Position numbers and translations under genes: made by a program
Shown here: one piece after another, positions 61,793 through 64,000 of the stretch
How positions within the stretch are numbered: position 1 is the stretch's first letter
Layout of the letters: each line of letters begins with the position of its first letter
The notes under the pieces: model-generated
Database searches by the model: none
What the model was told of the DNA's origin: nothing
What the model saw: only the letters and a program-made list of their open reading frames with translations
Assembly (NCBI GenBank): GCA_963974915.1
Contig: CAXBES010000016.1
Location: 1-64,000, forward strand
Length of the DNA stretch: 64,000 bases
Direction of reading: 5' to 3'
Source of the DNA: CAXBES01 sp963974915
GTDB lineage: Bacteria > Bacteroidota > Bacteroidia > Flavobacteriales > Flavobacteriaceae

Positions 61793-62953
61793 ATGGAATC
61801 TAAGAATAATAATTATCATAGAGTTAACTGGATAGACGGGATGAAGATCAATAAAGATCACTTCATTGAAATGGAGAATTCACTCTTGACGATGATGCAG
61901 ACCTCGCAACAAAATAATATTACCCCAATTAACTTCGGACTACTACCAAAATATTCGGATAAGGATAATTCTATTGATCTAACTATTTCTGTAGATGGAC
62001 AATCTACTATTGAAGTAATACTCAACAGTTGTCAGGCAATAACTTTAGGTGGCCATCAAATCAATATTTCGAATGATACCAAAAGCTTGTTAGAGCAAAC
62101 CGGATATATTTTAAAAGAGCAGTACAGCATAAAGAAAGATGAAAATGAATGGTATATAGTGCTCACTACGAATCCGTATAAGCGAATCCCGGTTGGCAAT
62201 GCGGATCCTGAGGAAGAACCTCCAAGACATCCAAATGTGATTTCAGAATACAAGCTCAATATTCTCCCAAAGAGTGAGGTAACAAACCAAGAACTTGGGT
62301 TGCATCATATTACCATTGGGAAAGTTATCCTGGAAGAAGGAAAGCCAACAGTAGATCAGGATTTTATCCCACCCTGTCGTTCCATTCAAAGTCATCCCGA
62401 TCTAATATTCACATACAACGAAGTAGGTGCCTTTTTGAATCAGTTAGAGGCTTTTTCAATTCATATCATTCAGAAGATACATCAGAAAAAACAAAAGAAC
62501 GACTTAGCTCAGATGGCATTATCACTTTCAGAACAGGTGATGCATTATTTAAATGCAACAATTTCTGAATTCAGATATAAAGACAAGTATGAATCGCCGG
62601 TAATGATGATCTCGAAATTGGTGAACTTAGCGAGGGTTATAAAAAGTAGTCTGGATATTTATGTAGGAACGGGAAAAGAGGATTTTCTCAATTATCTAAC
62701 AGACTGGTGTGATTTAAATCAGGGAGCGTTTGAAAATGTTTTGGTAGAAACCATAGAATTGGAGTATGTTCATACCGATATAAACGCTGCCTTACTTAAA
62801 GTATCCTCTTTTACAAAATTGATGCTTTCACTGTTTAAAAAGTTAAATGAACTTGATTATATCGGTAAAAAATCTGATTCAGGAATCTTTGTAAAAGAAG
62901 AAGTTGTTGAAAATACAGAAGTAAAAAGCAGAAGAAGTTTCCTTCTCGATTAA
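61793..62953 (+). CDS. tssK: T6SS baseplate-membrane linker TssK
   Basis: A 386-aa protein with the TssK N-terminal block VNWIDGMKINKDHFIEMENSL and a long helical middle (LAQMALSLSEQVMHYLNATISEF). The C-terminal about 70 residues (ALLKVSSFTKLMLSLFKKLNEL) fit the membrane-complex-binding end. TssK links the baseplate to the membrane complex. Shorter than proteobacterial TssK, as usual for this subtype. Confidence 0.87.
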   Translation: MESKNNNYHRVNWIDGMKINKDHFIEMENSLLTMMQTSQQNNITPINFGLLPKYSDKDNSIDLTISVDGQSTIEVILNSCQAITLGGHQINISNDTKSLLEQTGYILKEQYSIKKDENEWYIVLTTNPYKRIPVGNADPEEEPPRHPNVISEYKLNILPKSEVTNQELGLHHITIGKVILEEGKPTVDQDFIPPCRSIQSHPDLIFTYNEVGAFLNQLEAFSIHIIQKIHQKKQKNDLAQMALSLSEQVMHYLNATISEFRYKDKYESPVMMISKLVNLARVIKSSLDIYVGTGKEDFLNYLTDWCDLNQGAFENVLVETIELEYVHTDINAALLKVSSFTKLMLSLFKKLNELDYIGKKSDSGIFVKEEVVENTEVKSRRSFLLD

Positions 62954-62980
62954 CACTAATCAATATTAATTGCACATTTT

Positions 62981-63478
62981 ATGAAACCAAAGAATAGCAA
63001 GGAAAGAAGAAATAGTTTTTTAAAGTTTTTGGGTCTTTTTTTAGCAACCGTTTCAATGATCGTTATTGCGGTTTACTTTAATTTTAGAGTACCGGCTAAA
63101 GAAAATGAGTTACTACGGGAACAGGCAAAACTCGTAAAAAGCGAAATGGAATTCCAGAACGGTTTTTTTAATGAAATGCAAAATATTAAAGGAATGATAG
63201 ATTCCTTAGATGTTCCCGGTCAAAATACCGCTTATCAAAAATCACTTATAAGTGCAAAACTCGTTGATCTGCAAAAAACTATACCCACGAAAGATTCTAC
63301 TTATTTATATGACATGCACACGAGTATTGTTGATTTATACGTAGAATTACAAAGTGCTAAAGATAAGCTTCATGCATTACGGGATGCCGAAGGAACTATT
63401 GAAGAATACAAAGAAGCCTTAGACAAATGCAATCAGTATTTGAAGGAGGCCGAAAGGGAGTTACGCGTTAGAAACTAA
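62981..63478 (+). CDS. tssO: T6SSiii membrane protein TssO
   Basis: A 165-aa protein with one N-terminal membrane helix (about 15-35, FLGLFLATVSMIVIAVYFNF) and a mostly helical periplasmic part with two coiled-coil stretches ending in KCNQYLKEAERELRVRN. Size and layout match TssO of Bacteroidetes systems. It is 27 bases after tssK, and the next start is 1 base after its stop. Confidence 0.78.
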   Translation: MKPKNSKERRNSFLKFLGLFLATVSMIVIAVYFNFRVPAKENELLREQAKLVKSEMEFQNGFFNEMQNIKGMIDSLDVPGQNTAYQKSLISAKLVDLQKTIPTKDSTYLYDMHTSIVDLYVELQSAKDKLHALRDAEGTIEEYKEALDKCNQYLKEAERELRVRN

Positions 63479-63479
63479 T

Positions 63480-64000
63480 ATGGGAGTAATTAGGCACAGT
63501 GTGGCGATGGTGAGACAGGGTGGAAGCCCGGTGTGTTGGGCGGCTTGTGCTATGATGATTCTTCAGCATAAAAGAGGGCAGTCTCTGGGTTTTGACCATA
63601 TGGGATTCCATGATCCAAGATTAACTTCGGTGACCAATGTTCAGTATATGACTGAGGTGGAGTCCAAACTTCGTAGTTGGGGTTTTACAGTAAAAGCCAG
63701 TGACGATATTTCTATGGGTGTTGCGAGTAGACAGAGTGAAATGAATGAGAATATGGGTGGAGTCCATGCGACAATGCGTACCGTTGTTAGACGTACTCCT
63801 ACTTACACGATCGCCGATAAGATCGAGGTATTATTAAGACGTTGGGGACCGGTGATCTTATTTCACCACTGCGGAGCTTTTTCTTATGGTCCGGGAGTTA
63901 CTACTCCAACAACAGGGTTTCACGCTGTGGTTATCACCGGAATTGATACCGGGAGAGGTGGGATTTTTTTCAATAATCCTTGGGGTCAACGGGATGTACC
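63480..64000 (+). CDS. Papain-like cysteine protease, partial; T6SS effector candidate
   Basis: The frame starts at ATG 63480 and leaves the right edge after 173 codons. It has no signal peptide. The N-terminus carries Gln13 and Cys19 in RQGGSPVCWAACAMMI, the oxyanion and nucleophile pattern of papain-like C39/C70-type enzymes. His148 lies in GFHAVVITGID and Asn166 in FFNNPWG, completing the Cys-His-Asn triad in the right order. It directly follows tssO. Absence of a signal and location fit a T6SS effector; a housekeeping or accessory protease is the alternative. Confidence 0.75.
   Translation, partial: MGVIRHSVAMVRQGGSPVCWAACAMMILQHKRGQSLGFDHMGFHDPRLTSVTNVQYMTEVESKLRSWGFTVKASDDISMGVASRQSEMNENMGGVHATMRTVVRRTPTYTIADKIEVLLRRWGPVILFHHCGAFSYGPGVTTPTTGFHAVVITGIDTGRGGIFFNNPWGQRDV

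Noticed and set aside
44089..64000. An extracellular contractile injection system (Afp/PVC/MAC type) instead of a T6SS
   Set aside because: Presence of TssK, TssN, TssO, Hcp and a ClpV ATPase, and no tail-terminator or extracellular tail-fibre genes, fits a membrane-anchored subtype iii T6SS.

Overview
The window looks like chromosomal DNA of a marine-type Flavobacteriaceae (Bacteroidota). Evidence: AT-rich sequence, almost no Shine-Dalgarno sites, a SusC/SusD pair, several secreted proteins with type A T9SS C-terminal sorting domains, and a subtype iii (Bacteroidetes) type VI secretion system. No tRNA, rRNA, CRISPR array or insertion sequence was recognised.

Region 1 (1-13,900) is mostly housekeeping: the tail of a T9SS-sorted protein, a PLP-dependent methionine gamma-lyase-like enzyme divergent from an Lrp/AsnC regulator, a CPBP-family membrane protease, dihydrolipoyl dehydrogenase, two secreted proteins, a PabB-like chorismate enzyme, TilS, DsbD and a CocE/NonD hydrolase. 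A 404-bp gap at 6914-7317 carries two perfect dyads.

Region 2 (14,065-36,063) is a complete alpha-glucan (starch/maltodextrin) utilization locus. Leftward: susC, susD, a SusE-like starch-binding lipoprotein and a T9SS-exported GH13 amylase. Rightward: a LacI-type regulator, a maltose-type MFS permease, beta-phosphoglucomutase, GH65 maltose phosphorylase, a neopullulanase-like GH13, two tandem esterase-like lipoproteins and two more lipoprotein GH13 enzymes. The implied pathway is surface binding and cleavage, SusCD import, periplasmic trimming to maltose, MFS uptake, phosphorolysis to glucose plus beta-glucose-1-phosphate, and mutase conversion to glucose-6-phosphate. LacI-type palindromes lie between susC and the regulator, and a similar motif precedes pfkA.

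Region 3 (36,173-40,694) continues that pathway: pfkA, gapA, a BadF-type sugar kinase and pgi in one direction.

Region 4 (40,843-43,904) holds a probable gene remnant, two unknown genes (one an integral membrane protein) and a NarL-type histidine kinase/response regulator pair.

Region 5 (44,089-64,000) is a T6SSiii locus: tssH-tssB-tssC rightward; leftward two hcp genes, vgrG, a detached beta-strand spike-tip-like protein, two DUF2169 proteins around a PAAR-like protein and a DUF3592 membrane protein, plus tssN, tssG and an NlpC/P60 peptidase; rightward tssE, tssF, a PKD-domain membrane protein, tssK, tssO and a papain-like cysteine protease that runs off the edge. The DUF2169/PAAR/split-spike module and the terminal protease are the best candidates for an effector-delivery module that has not been described in detail.
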